From: Leifsonia sp. 1010
GTDB taxonomy: Bacteria > Actinomycetota > Actinomycetes > Actinomycetales > Microbacteriaceae
NCBI RefSeq assembly: GCF_031455295.1
Contig: NZ_JAVDSL010000005.1
Coordinates: 62,001 to 126,000, forward strand
Direction: 5' to 3'
Length of the DNA: 64,000 nucleotides
Position 1 is the first letter of the stretch; each line of letters begins with the position of its first letter. The notes below the pieces were generated by a model. That model did no database searches. It was not told the DNA's origin and saw only the letters and a list, made by a program, of their open reading frames with translations. This document shows positions 19,119 through 28,522 of the stretch, piece by piece. The translations under genes were made by a program, and so were the position numbers.

Positions 19119-19397
19119 ATGCCCAGTTCCGAGACCGCCCCCGCGGGCGACCCGCTCAGCGCGCTCAGCTACGAAGAGGCGCGCGACGAGCTGATCCGCG
19201 TGGTCGGAGAGCTCGAACAGGGGTCGGCGACGCTCGAGGAGTCGATCGCCCTCTGGGAGCGCGGCGAGGCTCTCGCCCGCCACTGCGAGGAGTGGCTGAT
19301 CGGCGCGAAGGCGCGACTCGACGCGGCGCGCTCGGGCGCAGGAGCCGCCTCGCAGTCGTCAGTAGCCGCACAGTCGTCAGAAGTCTCGGGCGGATGA
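19119..19397 (+). CDS. xseB: Exodeoxyribonuclease VII small subunit
   Basis: 92 residues. The XseB core reads LSYEEARDELIRVVGELE then GSATLEESIALWERGEALA and CEEWL, all typical. An Ala/Ser-rich tail is added after the core. An ATG three codons earlier (19110) is possible. The stop overlaps the start of the DUF4245 gene (ATGA). Confidence 0.94.
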   Translation: MPSSETAPAGDPLSALSYEEARDELIRVVGELEQGSATLEESIALWERGEALARHCEEWLIGAKARLDAARSGAGAASQSSVAAQSSEVSGG

Positions 19398-20056
19398 GCC
19401 CCCGCAACAGCAAGCCGCCCGCGGTCGTCGCCGAGCTCGGCCGCCCGGAGACGCCCGAGGAGACGGCCGCCCGCAAGGCGCAGAACTCGGCGAACCACCG
19501 CAACCGTCAGACGATCAACAACCTGATCTACTCGCTGATCGCGACCCTCGCGCTCGTCGCCGTGATCGTGCTCGTCGTCCCGCGCGGCAACCCGACGGCG
19601 ACCAAGCCGCCCGTCGACTACGCCGCCGTCGCGCAGGAGGCGCAGGGCAGCGAGCCGGACCGCCTGCTCGTGCCGCAGCTCCCCTCGACGTGGAAGTCGA
19701 ACAACGCCGAGCTGCGCACCAAGACGGCGGACCGCGTCGACTCCTGGTACGTCGGGTTGATCACGCCCAAGGAACAGTTCATCGGCATCACACAGGGCTT
19801 CGGCGCGAATGACAGCTGGGTGTCCGACCAGGTCGCAAAGTCGCGCATCGCCGGCACCCGCGAGATCGACGGCGTGACCTGGGACGTCTACGACAACCGT
19901 GCGGGAGGGTCCGACGACGGGAACGTCGAGTACGCCCTCGTGACCCACGCCGGCGACAGCTCCATCATCGTCTTCGGCACCGCGATCGACGCCGAGTTCC
20001 GCACGGTGGCGTCGTCGCTGGCCGATCAGATCCGCTCACTCGGAGGAGGACAATAA
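19394..20056 (+). CDS. DUF4245 membrane-anchored protein
   Basis: 220 residues. A cytosolic N terminus, one transmembrane helix (about 42-62, [16 protein letters not shown]) and an extracytoplasmic DUF4245 domain are visible, with [18 protein letters not shown] and [13 protein letters not shown]4245 genes normally lie between xseB and glpX or fumC in actinobacteria. The role is unknown. The ATG at 19394 overlaps the xseB stop. Confidence 0.88.
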   Translation: MSPRNSKPPAVVAELGRPETPEETAARKAQNSANHRNRQTINNLIYSLIATLALVAVIVLVVPRGNPTATKPPVDYAAVAQEAQGSEPDRLLVPQLPSTWKSNNAELRTKTADRVDSWYVGLITPKEQFIGITQGFGANDSWVSDQVAKSRIAGTREIDGVTWDVYDNRAGGSDDGNVEYALVTHAGDSSIIVFGTAIDAEFRTVASSLADQIRSLGGGQ

Positions 20057-20058
20057 CC

Positions 20059-20691
20059 GTGCCCACCACGCGCCCCGGAAAGATCTGGAACGCCATGCTC
20101 GAGGGCAACGCCCGCTTCGTCGCGGGCGAGCCGCAGCATCCCCATCAGGATGTGGCCCGCCGCGAGGTGGTCGCCGGCGGCCAGGAGCCGGTTGCCGCCA
20201 TCTTCGGATGCGCAGACTCCCGCCTCGCCGCCGAGATCATCTTCGACCTGGGGCTGGGCGACGCCTTCGTGGTGCGCAACGCCGGGCAGGTCGTCTCCGA
20301 CTCGGTCGTCGGGTCGCTGGAGTACGCGGTGGCCGTCCTCAACGTCCCGCTCATCCTGGTGCTCGGGCACGACAGCTGCGGCGCGGTCGCCTCGGCCATC
20401 GCCTCCCAGGCCGCGGACGCCGAGCCGCTGCCCCCGCACATCGCCGACCTGATCGCCCCGATCGTCCCGGCCGTGCACCGTGTCGCCGGCCCGGGCGCGG
20501 TCGAGCCGTCCGCCGTCGACGCGTCGGCGGTGGGCCGCGAGCACCTGCGCGACACCGTCTCCGACCTGCTGGCGCAGTCAGAGATCATCTCTTCCGCGGT
20601 CGCCGAGAACACCCTCGCGATCGTCGGCGCCAACTACCGGCTCGCGGAGGGCCGGGTCGTCCCCGACGTCGTCGTCGGCATGCGCGACTGA
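20059..20691 (+). CDS. Beta-class carbonic anhydrase
   Basis: 210 residues. Zn ligands Cys51 and Asp53 in CADSR, and His104 and Cys107 in GHDSC, define the beta class; VVRNAG is also conserved. It interconverts CO2 and bicarbonate in the cytosol. The GTG start has GGAGGA upstream within the end of the DUF4245 gene, consistent with one operon running xseA to fumC. Confidence 0.93.
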   Translation: MPTTRPGKIWNAMLEGNARFVAGEPQHPHQDVARREVVAGGQEPVAAIFGCADSRLAAEIIFDLGLGDAFVVRNAGQVVSDSVVGSLEYAVAVLNVPLILVLGHDSCGAVASAIASQAADAEPLPPHIADLIAPIVPAVHRVAGPGAVEPSAVDASAVGREHLRDTVSDLLAQSEIISSAVAENTLAIVGANYRLAEGRVVPDVVVGMRD

Positions 20692-20726
20692 CACCAGCTC
20701 CCGCCAACAGAAAGGAAATACACACC

Positions 20727-22133
20727 GTGGTGGACACCCAGGCGGACGCCGAGTACCGCATCGAACACGACACGATGGGCGAGGTGCGCGTCCCGAAGGA
20801 CGCCCTGTACAGCGCGCAGACGCAGCGCGCCGTCGAGAACTTCCCCATCTCGGGCGACGTGCTCGAGCCGGCCCAGATCGCCGCGCTGGCTCGCATCAAG
20901 AAGTCGGCCGCACTCGCGAACGCCCGCCTCGGCGTGCTCGACCACGAGATCGCCGACGCGATCGCCGCGGCCGCGGACGAGGTGGCGTCGGGCGCCCACA
21001 ACGCCGAGTTCCCGATCGACGTGTACCAGACCGGTTCGGGCACCTCGTCGAACATGAACATGAACGAGGTGCTGGCGACGCTCGCCTCGCGCCGCCTGGG
21101 TCGTCCGGTGCACCCGAACGACCACGTGAACGCCTCGCAGTCGTCGAACGATGTCTTCCCGACCTCGGTGCACATCGCGGTGACGGGCGCGCTCATCGAT
21201 GAGCTCATCCCGGCGCTCGACCACCTCGCGGTCTCGCTGGAGGCCAAGGCGGAGCTGTGGGCGGAGGCCGTGAAGAGCGGCCGGACGCACCTCATGGATG
21301 CGACCCCGGTCACCCTGGGTCAGGAGTTCGGCGGCTACGCCGCACAGATCCGCTACGGCATCGAGCGCATCCGCGCTGCCCTCCCCCGCGTCGCCGAGGT
21401 CCCGCTCGGCGGCACCGCGGTCGGAACCGGCATCAACACGCCGCTCGGCTTCCCGCAGCTCGTCATCGAGCTGCTGACGGACGAGACCGAGCTGCCGATC
21501 ACCGAGGCGCGCAACCACTTCGAGGCACAGGCGAACCGCGACGCGCTGGTGGAGGCGTCCGGCGCTCTCCGCACCATCGCCGTCTCGCTGACCAAGATCT
21601 CGAACGACCTCCGCTGGATGGGCTCCGGCCCGAACACGGGCCTCGGCGAGCTGCACATCCCGGACCTCCAGCCCGGCTCCTCGATCATGCCCGGCAAGGT
21701 CAACCCGGTCATCCCGGAGGCCGTGCTCATGGTGGCCTCGCGAGTCGTCGGCAACGACGCGACGATCGCCTGGAGCGGCGCGTCGGGGCTGTTCGAGCTC
21801 AACGTCGCCATCCCGGTCATGGGCACCGCGCTGCTGGAGTCCATCCGGCTGCTCACGCAGGCCAGCCGCGTGCTCGCCGACAAGACGATCGACGGCCTCG
21901 AGGCCAACCTCGACCGCGCCCGCGCCTTCGCCGAGTCGAGCCCCTCGATCGTGACCCCGCTCAACCGGGTGATCGGCTACGAGGCCGCGGCGAAGGTCGC
22001 CAAGCACGCCGTCGCCAAGGGCATCACCGTGCGCGAGGCCGTCATCGACCTCGGCTTCGTCGAGCGCGGCGAGGTCACCCTCGACCAGCTGGACGCGGCC
22101 CTCGACGTCCTGTCGATGACTCACCCCGGCTGA
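20727..22133 (+). CDS. fumC: Class II fumarate hydratase
   Basis: 468 residues. The superfamily signature [16 protein letters not shown] and the upstream [14 protein letters not shown] and [12 protein letters not shown] segments identify an iron-independent fumarase of the TCA cycle. The GTG at 20727 has AAAGGA upstream. A much longer open frame reaches back through the carbonic anhydrase gene and is rejected. It is followed by a family A palindrome. Confidence 0.95.
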   Translation: MVDTQADAEYRIEHDTMGEVRVPKDALYSAQTQRAVENFPISGDVLEPAQIAALARIKKSAALANARLGVLDHEIADAIAAAADEVASGAHNAEFPIDVYQTGSGTSSNMNMNEVLATLASRRLGRPVHPNDHVNASQSSNDVFPTSVHIAVTGALIDELIPALDHLAVSLEAKAELWAEAVKSGRTHLMDATPVTLGQEFGGYAAQIRYGIERIRAALPRVAEVPLGGTAVGTGINTPLGFPQLVIELLTDETELPITEARNHFEAQANRDALVEASGALRTIAVSLTKISNDLRWMGSGPNTGLGELHIPDLQPGSSIMPGKVNPVIPEAVLMVASRVVGNDATIAWSGASGLFELNVAIPVMGTALLESIRLLTQASRVLADKTIDGLEANLDRARAFAESSPSIVTPLNRVIGYEAAAKVAKHAVAKGITVREAVIDLGFVERGEVTLDQLDAALDVLSMTHPG

Positions 22134-22157
22134 TCTGTCGAAGCGCTCCAGCCAACG

Positions 22158-22210
22158 GCTCCTGAGTTTTTCCCGCGACACGCCGTGCCGCGTGCGAAAA
22201 ACTCAGGAGC
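22158..22210. repeat. Intergenic palindrome, GCTCCTGAGTTTTT family (copy A1)
   Basis: The arms GCTCCTGAGTTTTT (22158-22171) and AAAAACTCAGGAGC (22197-22210) are perfect complements. The interior contains CGCGACACGCCGTG. It sits between fumC and the P-loop kinase gene, 24 bp after the fumC stop, and could terminate fumC. Confidence 0.88.
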
Positions 22211-22242
22211 TGTTTGCTTCGGCCCGCAACTAGGGTCGAGGG

Positions 22243-22821
22243 GTGTTGTCGTACGGGGATGCGCTGCCGGGGAGGCCGCGGCGGGTGGTCGTCGCCGGGG
22301 TGTCGGGCAGCGGTAAGACGACGCTCGCCGGGCGCATCGCGCAGCTGACCGGCGGACCGCACACCGAGATCGACGGACTGCGACACGGTCCCGGCTGGGA
22401 GCCGCGGCCGGAGTTTGTGGATGACGTACGTGCCTTCACCGCGGTCGACGCCTGGACGACCGAGTGGCAGTACTCCGCGGTCCGCGACCTGCTGGCCGAA
22501 CGCGCCGACCTCCTCGTCTGGCTCGACCTGCCCTTCGCCCGGGTGACCCTGCCGCGCGTCGTGCGCCGGACGCTGCACCGCCGCATCCACCGCACGGAGC
22601 TCTGGAACGGCAATCGCGAGCCGCGCCTGCGCACGATCGTCCGCGACCCGGAGCACATCATCCGCTGGTCGATCTCGTCCCGCAACGTGTACGCGGAGCG
22701 GGTGCCGGCCGCCGAGCGCGCGCACCCGCACCTCGTCGTCGTGCGCCTGCGCTCGCCCCGCGAGGTCGCGCGCTGGCTCGCCGGCCCCCTGCGAGCCGCC
22801 ACCGCAGCAAACAGCTCCTGA
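22243..22821 (+). CDS. P-loop kinase-like ATPase (FlaR/adenylate-kinase-like)
   Basis: 192 residues. Walker A is VAGVSGSGKTTLAGRI (about residues 17-32). The rest resembles small nucleoside or adenylate-kinase-like proteins sometimes called FlaR: an acidic DG pair after strand 2, LLVWLDLPFARV, and an Arg-rich lid (RRTLHRRIHRTELWNGNRE). The substrate is unknown. The GTG follows TAGGGT (22231-22236) by 6 nt. The gene is bracketed by two family A palindromes, and its stop codon TGA lies inside the left arm of the downstream copy, so its last codons come from the repeat. Confidence 0.82.
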   Translation: MLSYGDALPGRPRRVVVAGVSGSGKTTLAGRIAQLTGGPHTEIDGLRHGPGWEPRPEFVDDVRAFTAVDAWTTEWQYSAVRDLLAERADLLVWLDLPFARVTLPRVVRRTLHRRIHRTELWNGNREPRLRTIVRDPEHIIRWSISSRNVYAERVPAAERAHPHLVVVRLRSPREVARWLAGPLRAATAANSS

Positions 22822-22866
22822 GTTTTTCGCGCAACACGCCGCCATTCGCGCGAAAAACTCAGGAGC
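22814..22866. repeat. Intergenic palindrome, GCTCCTGAGTTTTT family (copy A2)
   Basis: Perfect 19-bp arms, GCTCCTGAGTTTTTCGCGC (22814-22832) and its complement (22848-22866), enclose AACACGCCGCCATTC. It supplies the stop codon of the kinase gene and lies 17 bp before the stop of the convergent mepB-like gene. It could serve as a bidirectional terminator. Confidence 0.9.
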
Positions 22867-22883
22867 GGATTGCGTGGGTCGCG

Positions 22884-23372
22884 TCAGAATAAGCGGCTCG
22901 CGGCGTCGAGGGCTCCCGGTGCGTCGTCGGTGAGCGGGAGGAACCACGCGCACTGCCAGCGCTGGGTCGCCGTGGCCTGCGGACTGGTCACCTCGGACCA
23001 GGGCGGATAGACCCGGAATCCGCGTTTGCCGCCCACATGGTCGACGGCCAGGACGCCGCGCGAAGCGAGCACCTCGCGCGGGAACACGAACGCCCCGAAG
23101 CCGCTCCCCTCTCGGGCGACGATCACGAGCTGCCGCTGATCGCCCGTGTCGAACGGCTCGGTACCGCCGTCGGCCGCACGCCGCCAGACGGCGACGAACA
23201 GCCCGCTCTTGCGGGGCGTCACCCGAGCCGCCCGGAACCGAACGAGACCGTCCGGTGTGTCGCACACGGCCGCGTCGTACCCGCCGTTCTCGCCCTCCGG
23301 TCGGAGCACACCGTGCGGAATGCCCAGAGCACCCATCACTCCCAGCACCCGCTGGATGTCGGCAGCAGTCAT
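22884..23372 (-). CDS. MepB family protein
   Basis: 162 residues. The segments RFRAARVTPRKSGLFVAVW, FVFPREVLASRGVL and RGFRVYPPWSEV match the MepB family (Pfam MepB, named from the Staphylococcus mepRAB locus). No activity is established. GGAGGGCGC before the ATG at 23372 fixes the start; a long open frame upstream overlaps phoH and is spurious. No mepA-like efflux gene is adjacent. Confidence 0.85.
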   Translation of the reverse strand: MTAADIQRVLGVMGALGIPHGVLRPEGENGGYDAAVCDTPDGLVRFRAARVTPRKSGLFVAVWRRAADGGTEPFDTGDQRQLVIVAREGSGFGAFVFPREVLASRGVLAVDHVGGKRGFRVYPPWSEVTSPQATATQRWQCAWFLPLTDDAPGALDAASRLF

Positions 23373-23431
23373 GCGCCCTCCCCCGTCACCATGGAGACGA
23401 GGGAGGGCGGCGATGTATGACGCGCGACGGG

Positions 23432-24802
23432 CTACGCGAGCTCGTTGGCCTCCAGCATCTCGGTGACGAGGGCCGCGATTGCGGAGCGCTCCGAGCGGCT
23501 CAGCGTGACGTGCGCGAACAGCGGGTGGCCCTTCAGCGTCTCGATCACGCTCGCGACGCCGTCGTGCCGGCCGACACGGAGGTTGTCGCGCTGGGCCACG
23601 TCGTGGGTGAGGATGACGCGCGAGTTCTGGCCGATCCGGCTGAGCACCGTGAGGAGCACGTTGCGCTCCAGCGACTGCGCCTCGTCGACGATCACGAATG
23701 CGTCGTGCAGCGACCGGCCGCGGATGTGCGTGAGCGGCAGGACTTCGAGGATGCCGCGGTCGAGCACCTCGTCCAGCACGTTCTGCGACACCAGCGCGCC
23801 GAGCGTGTCGAAGACCGCCTGGCCCCACGGGTTCATCTTCTCGCCCGCGTCGCCGGGCAGGTAGCCGAGCTCCTGGCCCCCGACCGCGTACAGCGGGCGG
23901 AACACCATGATCTTCTTGTGCTGCCGCCGCTCCAGCACCGCTTCGAGGCCGGCGCAGAGCGCGAGCGCCGACTTGCCGGTGCCGGCACGGCCGCCGAGCG
24001 AGAGGATGCCGATCTCCGGGTCGAGCAGCAGGTCGATCGCGAGCCGCTGCTCCGCCGAGCGCCCGTGCAGACCGAAGACGTCGCGGTCGCCGCGGACCAG
24101 CTTCACCTCGCCCTCGGCGACGACGCGGCCCAGGGCCGAGCCGCGGTCCGAGTGGATGACGAGGCCGGTGTTCACCGGAAGGTCCGCGGCCAGCTCGGTG
24201 CGCATCCACTCGTCTTCGTACAGCGCGGCCATCTGGTCGCTGCCGAGCGAGATGTCGGCGAGCCCGGTCCAGCCGGAGTCGACCACCTGCTCGTGCCGGT
24301 ACTCCTCCGCGGCGAGGCCGATCGAGGCGGCCTTCACGCGCAGTGGCAGGTCTTTCGAGACGACGGTGACGTCGAGACCGTCGTTGGAGAGGTTGAGGGC
24401 GACCGCGAGGATGCGCGAGTCGTTGTCGCCGAGCTGCATGCCGCTCGGCAGCACGGACATGTTCGAGTGGTTGAGCTCCACGCGCAGCGAGCCGCCGTCA
24501 CCGACGGGGATCGGGAAGTCGAGCCGTTCGTGCTCGACCCGCAGGTCATCGAGGTTGCGCAGCGCCTGCCGCGCGAAGTACCCCAGCTCGGGGTCGTTGC
24601 GCTTGCCCTCGAGCTCGCTGACGACGACGACGGGGATGACGACAGCATGCTCCGCAAAACGGAAGATGGCCTTCGGATCGGAGAGGAGGACGGACGTGTC
24701 GAGCACATACGTGCGCTCTTTCGTCTTCGCCGCTCCCGCTGCCTGACCGTTCGACCGGGTTGCTGCCTGTCGGGTTGCTGATTCCGCCACGACCACTCCC
24801 AC
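23432..24802 (-). CDS. PhoH-like protein with N-terminal PIN domain (YlaK type)
   Basis: About 456 residues. The N-terminal PIN domain begins at [13 protein letters not shown] with its first catalytic Asp. The C-terminal PhoH ATPase has Walker A ([18 protein letters not shown]) and a DEAQS Walker B ([14 protein letters not shown]). PIN-PhoH proteins are RNA-acting ATPases with helicase or RNase features. The start is uncertain. GTG codons at 24802, 24796 and 24790 have GAGGGAG or GGGAG nearby, while the open frame to 24931 would swallow an inverted repeat at 24839-24883. Confidence 0.88.
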   Translation of the reverse strand: MGVVVAESATRQAATRSNGQAAGAAKTKERTYVLDTSVLLSDPKAIFRFAEHAVVIPVVVVSELEGKRNDPELGYFARQALRNLDDLRVEHERLDFPIPVGDGGSLRVELNHSNMSVLPSGMQLGDNDSRILAVALNLSNDGLDVTVVSKDLPLRVKAASIGLAAEEYRHEQVVDSGWTGLADISLGSDQMAALYEDEWMRTELAADLPVNTGLVIHSDRGSALGRVVAEGEVKLVRGDRDVFGLHGRSAEQRLAIDLLLDPEIGILSLGGRAGTGKSALALCAGLEAVLERRQHKKIMVFRPLYAVGGQELGYLPGDAGEKMNPWGQAVFDTLGALVSQNVLDEVLDRGILEVLPLTHIRGRSLHDAFVIVDEAQSLERNVLLTVLSRIGQNSRVILTHDVAQRDNLRVGRHDGVASVIETLKGHPLFAHVTLSRSERSAIAALVTEMLEANELA

Positions 24803-24838
24803 CCCGCCGCTCCCTCGGGAGCCGGCGGATCTCACTGA

Positions 24839-24883
24839 CGAGACGGCCGCTTGGTTTCGAGACGAACTTGTGTGGCCGTCTCG
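24839..24883. repeat. Inverted repeat upstream of the PhoH-like gene
   Basis: CGAGACGGCC (24839-24848) and GGCCGTCTCG (24874-24883) are perfect 10-bp arms with a 25-nt spacer that itself contains TTCGAGACGAA. It lies in the 222-bp space between the aminotransferase stop and phoH, so it may be the aminotransferase terminator or a phoH operator. Confidence 0.5.
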
Positions 24884-25024
24884 ATCGGGCGCGGTGCCCG
24901 ATGGGTCGAACCTACGCCCGGCCACCGACATCGGTTCGACCCCGGAGCCGCGTGTCGTGTTACGACGCGGTGAACAATCGCCCCCACTTCGGGCGTGCGC
25001 GCGGGGCTACTGCGGAAGCGCGCG

Positions 25025-26143
25025 TCAGGCCGCCGACGCGTACGAGGTGAACGCCGCCCGCAGCATGTCGAGCGTCTCCTCCGTCGTCCCCGCGTGCACG
25101 CTGATCCGCGCGTTCGTGGCACGCACCGAGGCCGTGACCCCGTGGTTGTGGAGGGAGGCACCGAGCACGGTCAGCTGCTCGGGCAGCGGCTCCAGCACGA
25201 TCATCCCGGCGCGCTCGGCGGGGCTCCGCGAGGAGCTCACCGGCACGGCGAACTCGTCGGCGAGCTGCAGGACGCGCTCGACGTTGTCGGAGATCGCGGA
25301 GGAGATCGCGCTCACACCGACCGCATCCACCTCTTCGAGCGCCGCGGCGAAGCGCGCCTCCGCCACGAGGTCCGGGTTGGAGATCGAGAAGGCGCCGGCG
25401 CCGCGCACCGGCTCGAGCACCTCGTCCCACGGCTGCTGCGGCCCGGAGCCGGTCCAGCCGCTGAAGACGGGCGTCAGGTGGTCGATCGCGCGCTCGCTGA
25501 GCGCGAGGAATCCCGTGCCCCAGCCCGCGCGCATCCACTTCTGACCGCCCGACACGACGACGTCGGCCACCTCCCACGGGGCATCGACCACGCCGAAGCC
25601 CTGGATCGCGTCCACGATGAGCAGGCGATCGCCGATGACCTGCCGGATGCCGTCGATGTCGGCGAGGTAGCCGGTGCGCGAGTCGACGAGGCTCACCATC
25701 ACCGCCGAGGTGCTGTCGGTCAGCTGCTCGCGGATGCGCGACGGCGTCACACGGCCGCCGTCGGTCTCCAGCCAAGTCGGCGTGATCACGCGAAGGGCCC
25801 GGGCGGCGCGCTCCGCGGCGTAAGTCAGGGACGGGAACTCGGACAGCGACAGCAGCACGTCGCCACCGGTCAGCCCGAACGCCGCGTGCAGCAGGCCGCT
25901 CGACGCGTTCGGCTGAAAGCTGACCTGGTCGGCCGGGAACCCGGTGAGGGCGCTGACGGCCTCGCGCACGCGCTCATCCTCGGTGCGCATCCGCTCGATG
26001 GTGCCGTAGCGCGCCTTGGAGAGGATCTCGTACTGCCCGATCGCCTCCGCGCGCACGGTCGCGGACAGCGGTCCGACCCGTCCGTAGTCCAGATATCCGG
26101 GCTCTTCGCCGAACCCGCGGGCGTACTCCTCGACCGTCGTCAC
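25025..26143 (-). CDS. Class V PLP-dependent aminotransferase
   Basis: 372 residues. Fold-type I class V features are visible: LIVDAIQGFGVVD, with the PLP-pairing Asp and Gln, then VVSGGQKWMRAGWGTGF with the Schiff-base lysine. Such proteins include serine/alanine-glyoxylate transaminases and cysteine desulfurases. No active-site cysteine loop is evident, so a transaminase is more likely. The GTG at 26143 lies 6 nt after CAGAAT. It is downstream of uppS on the same strand. Confidence 0.85.
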   Translation of the reverse strand: MTTVEEYARGFGEEPGYLDYGRVGPLSATVRAEAIGQYEILSKARYGTIERMRTEDERVREAVSALTGFPADQVSFQPNASSGLLHAAFGLTGGDVLLSLSEFPSLTYAAERAARALRVITPTWLETDGGRVTPSRIREQLTDSTSAVMVSLVDSRTGYLADIDGIRQVIGDRLLIVDAIQGFGVVDAPWEVADVVVSGGQKWMRAGWGTGFLALSERAIDHLTPVFSGWTGSGPQQPWDEVLEPVRGAGAFSISNPDLVAEARFAAALEEVDAVGVSAISSAISDNVERVLQLADEFAVPVSSSRSPAERAGMIVLEPLPEQLTVLGASLHNHGVTASVRATNARISVHAGTTEETLDMLRAAFTSYASAA

Positions 26144-26208
26144 CCTTCGATTCTGGCCGAAGCCGACCGGCTGCCGGAAATCGGTGACGAAACGAACCGA
26201 AGCCCCGG

Positions 26209-27009
26209 TCAGCCGCCGAAGCGGCGGTGCCGGCGCGAATAGTCGCGGACAGCGCGCAGGAAGTCGACCTCGCGGAGATCCGGTCCCAGCGCCTCCACGA
26301 AGTAGAACTCGCTGTGGGCGCTCTGCCAGAGCATGAAGTCGCTGAGGCGCTGCTCCCCCGACGTGCGGATGACGAGGTCGGGATCGGGCTGGCCGCCGGT
26401 GTAGAGGTGCTCGCCGATGAGGTCGGGCGTCAGGAGGTCGGCAAGGGTCTCCAGGCTCCCGCCGTCGGCGTGGTGCGCGGCCACGATACTGCGCATGGCG
26501 TCGGTGATCTCCTTGCGGCCGCCGTAGCCGACGGCGAGGTTGATGTGCATGCCGGTGTTCGCTGCGGTGCGCTTCTCCGCATCCGCCAGCGCCTGCAGCA
26601 GCCGGGGCGGGAGGCCCGTCGCCGACCCCACGTGCTTGACCCGCCAATCGCGGTAATGGGAGAGGTCGTCGGCCAGTTGGGCGATGATGTCGATCAGGTC
26701 GCCGAGCTCGCCGCTCTCGCGGTTGGTGAGGTTGTCGGACGAGAGCAGATACAGCGTGACGACCTGGATGCCGAGCTCGTCGCACCACTCCAGGAACTCG
26801 CGCATCTTCGCCGCGCCGGCGCGATGGCCGTGCGCGACGGTGGTCAAGCCGGCCTGCCGGGCCCACCGCCGGTTGCCGTCGATGATCATGGCGACGTGCT
26901 GCGGCAGCGACTCGCGATTGAGGTCGCGGCGGAGACGCTTCTGGTAGAGCCCGTACAGCAGCCCGCTGCCCTCCAGCCGGCCCATCCCCGGCCTTCCGCG
27001 TCTGCTCAC
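26209..27009 (-). CDS. uppS: Isoprenyl transferase (cis-prenyltransferase)
   Basis: 266 residues. The signature segments HVAMIIDGNRRWAR, HGHRAGAAKMREFLEWC, LSSDNLTNRE and DLVIRTSGEQRLSDFMLWQ are all present. It condenses IPP units into Z-prenyl diphosphate, the cell-wall lipid carrier precursor. The position beside trhA matches Rv1086/Rv1085c in mycobacteria. The GTG start follows TAACGT (27016-27021) by 6 nt. Confidence 0.95.
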   Translation of the reverse strand: MSRRGRPGMGRLEGSGLLYGLYQKRLRRDLNRESLPQHVAMIIDGNRRWARQAGLTTVAHGHRAGAAKMREFLEWCDELGIQVVTLYLLSSDNLTNRESGELGDLIDIIAQLADDLSHYRDWRVKHVGSATGLPPRLLQALADAEKRTAANTGMHINLAVGYGGRKEITDAMRSIVAAHHADGGSLETLADLLTPDLIGEHLYTGGQPDPDLVIRTSGEQRLSDFMLWQSAHSEFYFVEALGPDLREVDFLRAVRDYSRRHRRFGG

Positions 27010-27082
27010 GCTGCTACGTTAGCGCGGCCGACGGTGCCCGGCTCACAGCATCCGGCCACCCGTCCTCCCCTACTCTTGGTCT

Positions 27083-27928
27083 ATGTCGCCCCGAGAGAGT
27101 CACAACCCCGGTACGACCGACGACCGCGAAGCCGATGAAGACGTCGCCGAGCTCCTCGCGGAGCCGACGGCCGACCTGAGCACCTCGGATGCGGCCGTTC
27201 AGGCGGACGAGCGCGAGGCGCGGGACGGCGGCCCTGATCTGCCGAACATCCCGCTGCTGGATGCCTCCCCCGCCTTCCCCGGCGAGGTCAAGCCGACCTG
27301 GCGCGGCTGGATCCACGCCGCGACGTTCCCGGTGGCGATCGCGGCCGGAATCGTCCTGATCTGCCTCGCCCACGGAGCGCCCGCCAAGTGGGCGTCCGCC
27401 GTGTTCATGCTGACCTCGATGCTGCTGTTCGGAAACTCCGCCCTGTACCACCGCTTCAACTGGCGGCCGCGCACCAAGATCATCCTCAAGCGCATCGACC
27501 ACGCGAACATCTTCCTGCTGATCGCTGGGACCTACACGCCGCTCGCCGTGCTCGCGCTGCCGCCGGAGAAGGGCATCCTCCTGCTCACGCTGGTGTGGGC
27601 CGGCGCCCTCATCGGCATCGGTTTCCGCGTGTTCTGGATCAGCGCGCCCCGCTGGCTGTACGTGCCCATCTACGTGGCACTCGGCTGGGCGGCGATGATG
27701 TACATCGTCGACCTCGTCGACGCCAACGTCGCGATGATGGTGCTCGTGCTCGTGGGCGGCTTGATGTACACCGCGGGCGCGGTCATCTACGGCATGAAGC
27801 GGCCGAACCCCTTCCCCGGGCGCTTCGGCTTCCACGAGATCTTCCACACGCTGACCGTGCTGGCGTTCCTCTGCCACTGGACGGCGACGCTGCTGATCGC
27901 GATGCACCCCGCGTACAACGCGGGCTGA
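27083..27928 (+). CDS. trhA: PAQR/hemolysin III family membrane protein
   Basis: 281 residues. An unusually long acidic N-terminal extension of about 75 residues precedes seven transmembrane segments. PAQR metal-site-like residues appear in SALYHRFNW (after helix 2), RIDHANIFLLIAGTYTP and the terminal FHEIFHTLTVLAFLCH. TrhA-type proteins tune membrane energetics and fluidity. The ATG follows TACTCT (27071-27076) by 6 nt. It is divergent from uppS, as in mycobacteria. Confidence 0.92.
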   Translation: MSPRESHNPGTTDDREADEDVAELLAEPTADLSTSDAAVQADEREARDGGPDLPNIPLLDASPAFPGEVKPTWRGWIHAATFPVAIAAGIVLICLAHGAPAKWASAVFMLTSMLLFGNSALYHRFNWRPRTKIILKRIDHANIFLLIAGTYTPLAVLALPPEKGILLLTLVWAGALIGIGFRVFWISAPRWLYVPIYVALGWAAMMYIVDLVDANVAMMVLVLVGGLMYTAGAVIYGMKRPNPFPGRFGFHEIFHTLTVLAFLCHWTATLLIAMHPAYNAG

Positions 27929-27955
27929 GACCCGCCGCGATCGGGCGGCGCGGGA

Positions 27956-28408
27956 TCAGGTGGGCAGCGCCCGCCGTCCGGTCACCTGCTTCATGACCAG
28001 CGTCGAGGACAGCTTGCGGACGCCGGGGAGCGATCCGAGCGGCCCGTCGAACAGCTCCTGGTACCCGGTGAGGTCGGCGGTCAGCACCCGCAGCATGTAG
28101 TCCGGATCGCCGAAGAGGCGCTCGGCCTGCACGATGTTCGGGATGGCGAGCACACCCTCCTCGAAGGCCCCGACGGTCTCCGGGTCGGTGCGGTCGATGG
28201 TGACGAACACGATCGCCTCGAAGTCGAGTCCGACCGCGGCCGGCGACACCACGGCGCGGTACTGCTCGATCACGCCGGCGCGCTCCAGTTCGCGCACGCG
28301 GCGGTGGCACGGTGACAGCGTCAGGCCGACGCGTGCGGCCAGGTCGGTGAGGCTGAGCCGACCGTCCTCCTGCAGCGCAGCGAGGATCTCCCGGTCGATG
28401 GCATCCAT
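27956..28408 (-). CDS. Lrp/AsnC family regulator
   Basis: 150 residues. An N-terminal helix-turn-helix (MDAIDREILAALQEDGRLSL then DLAARVGLTLSPCHRRVREL) is followed by a RAM/AsnC ligand domain ending in TLVMKQVTGRRALPT. It is divergent from a LysE-type exporter, the classic arrangement in which the regulator senses an amino acid and switches on the exporter. The start at 28408 is the first Met that keeps a normal Lrp N terminus. Confidence 0.92.
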   Translation of the reverse strand: MDAIDREILAALQEDGRLSLTDLAARVGLTLSPCHRRVRELERAGVIEQYRAVVSPAAVGLDFEAIVFVTIDRTDPETVGAFEEGVLAIPNIVQAERLFGDPDYMLRVLTADLTGYQELFDGPLGSLPGVRKLSSTLVMKQVTGRRALPT

Positions 28409-28443
28409 GCAGCAGATTCTTCCACGGACGGACGCGGAACGCA

Positions 28444-28464
28444 CGAAAGTCGCAAGCACTTTCG
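28444..28464. promoter_or_regulatory. Putative Lrp-type operator in the lrp-lysE intergenic region
   Basis: CGAAAGT-N7-ACTTTCG, a perfect 7-bp inverted repeat with a 7-nt spacer, lies between the divergent regulator (start 28408) and exporter (start 28523). The size and position suit an operator for the Lrp/AsnC protein. Confidence 0.5.
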
Positions 28465-28522
28465 GCCGCTCACGCCATAGCTTTCCGGTAGACCGCAGAG
28501 CGCGGACGGAGGGAGGACGGCG

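Noticed and set aside
22884-24209. Possible fusion of the MepB-like protein with an upstream domain
   Set aside because: The upstream part is out-of-frame phoH. AGGAGG-like spacing and the family N terminus place the start at 23372.
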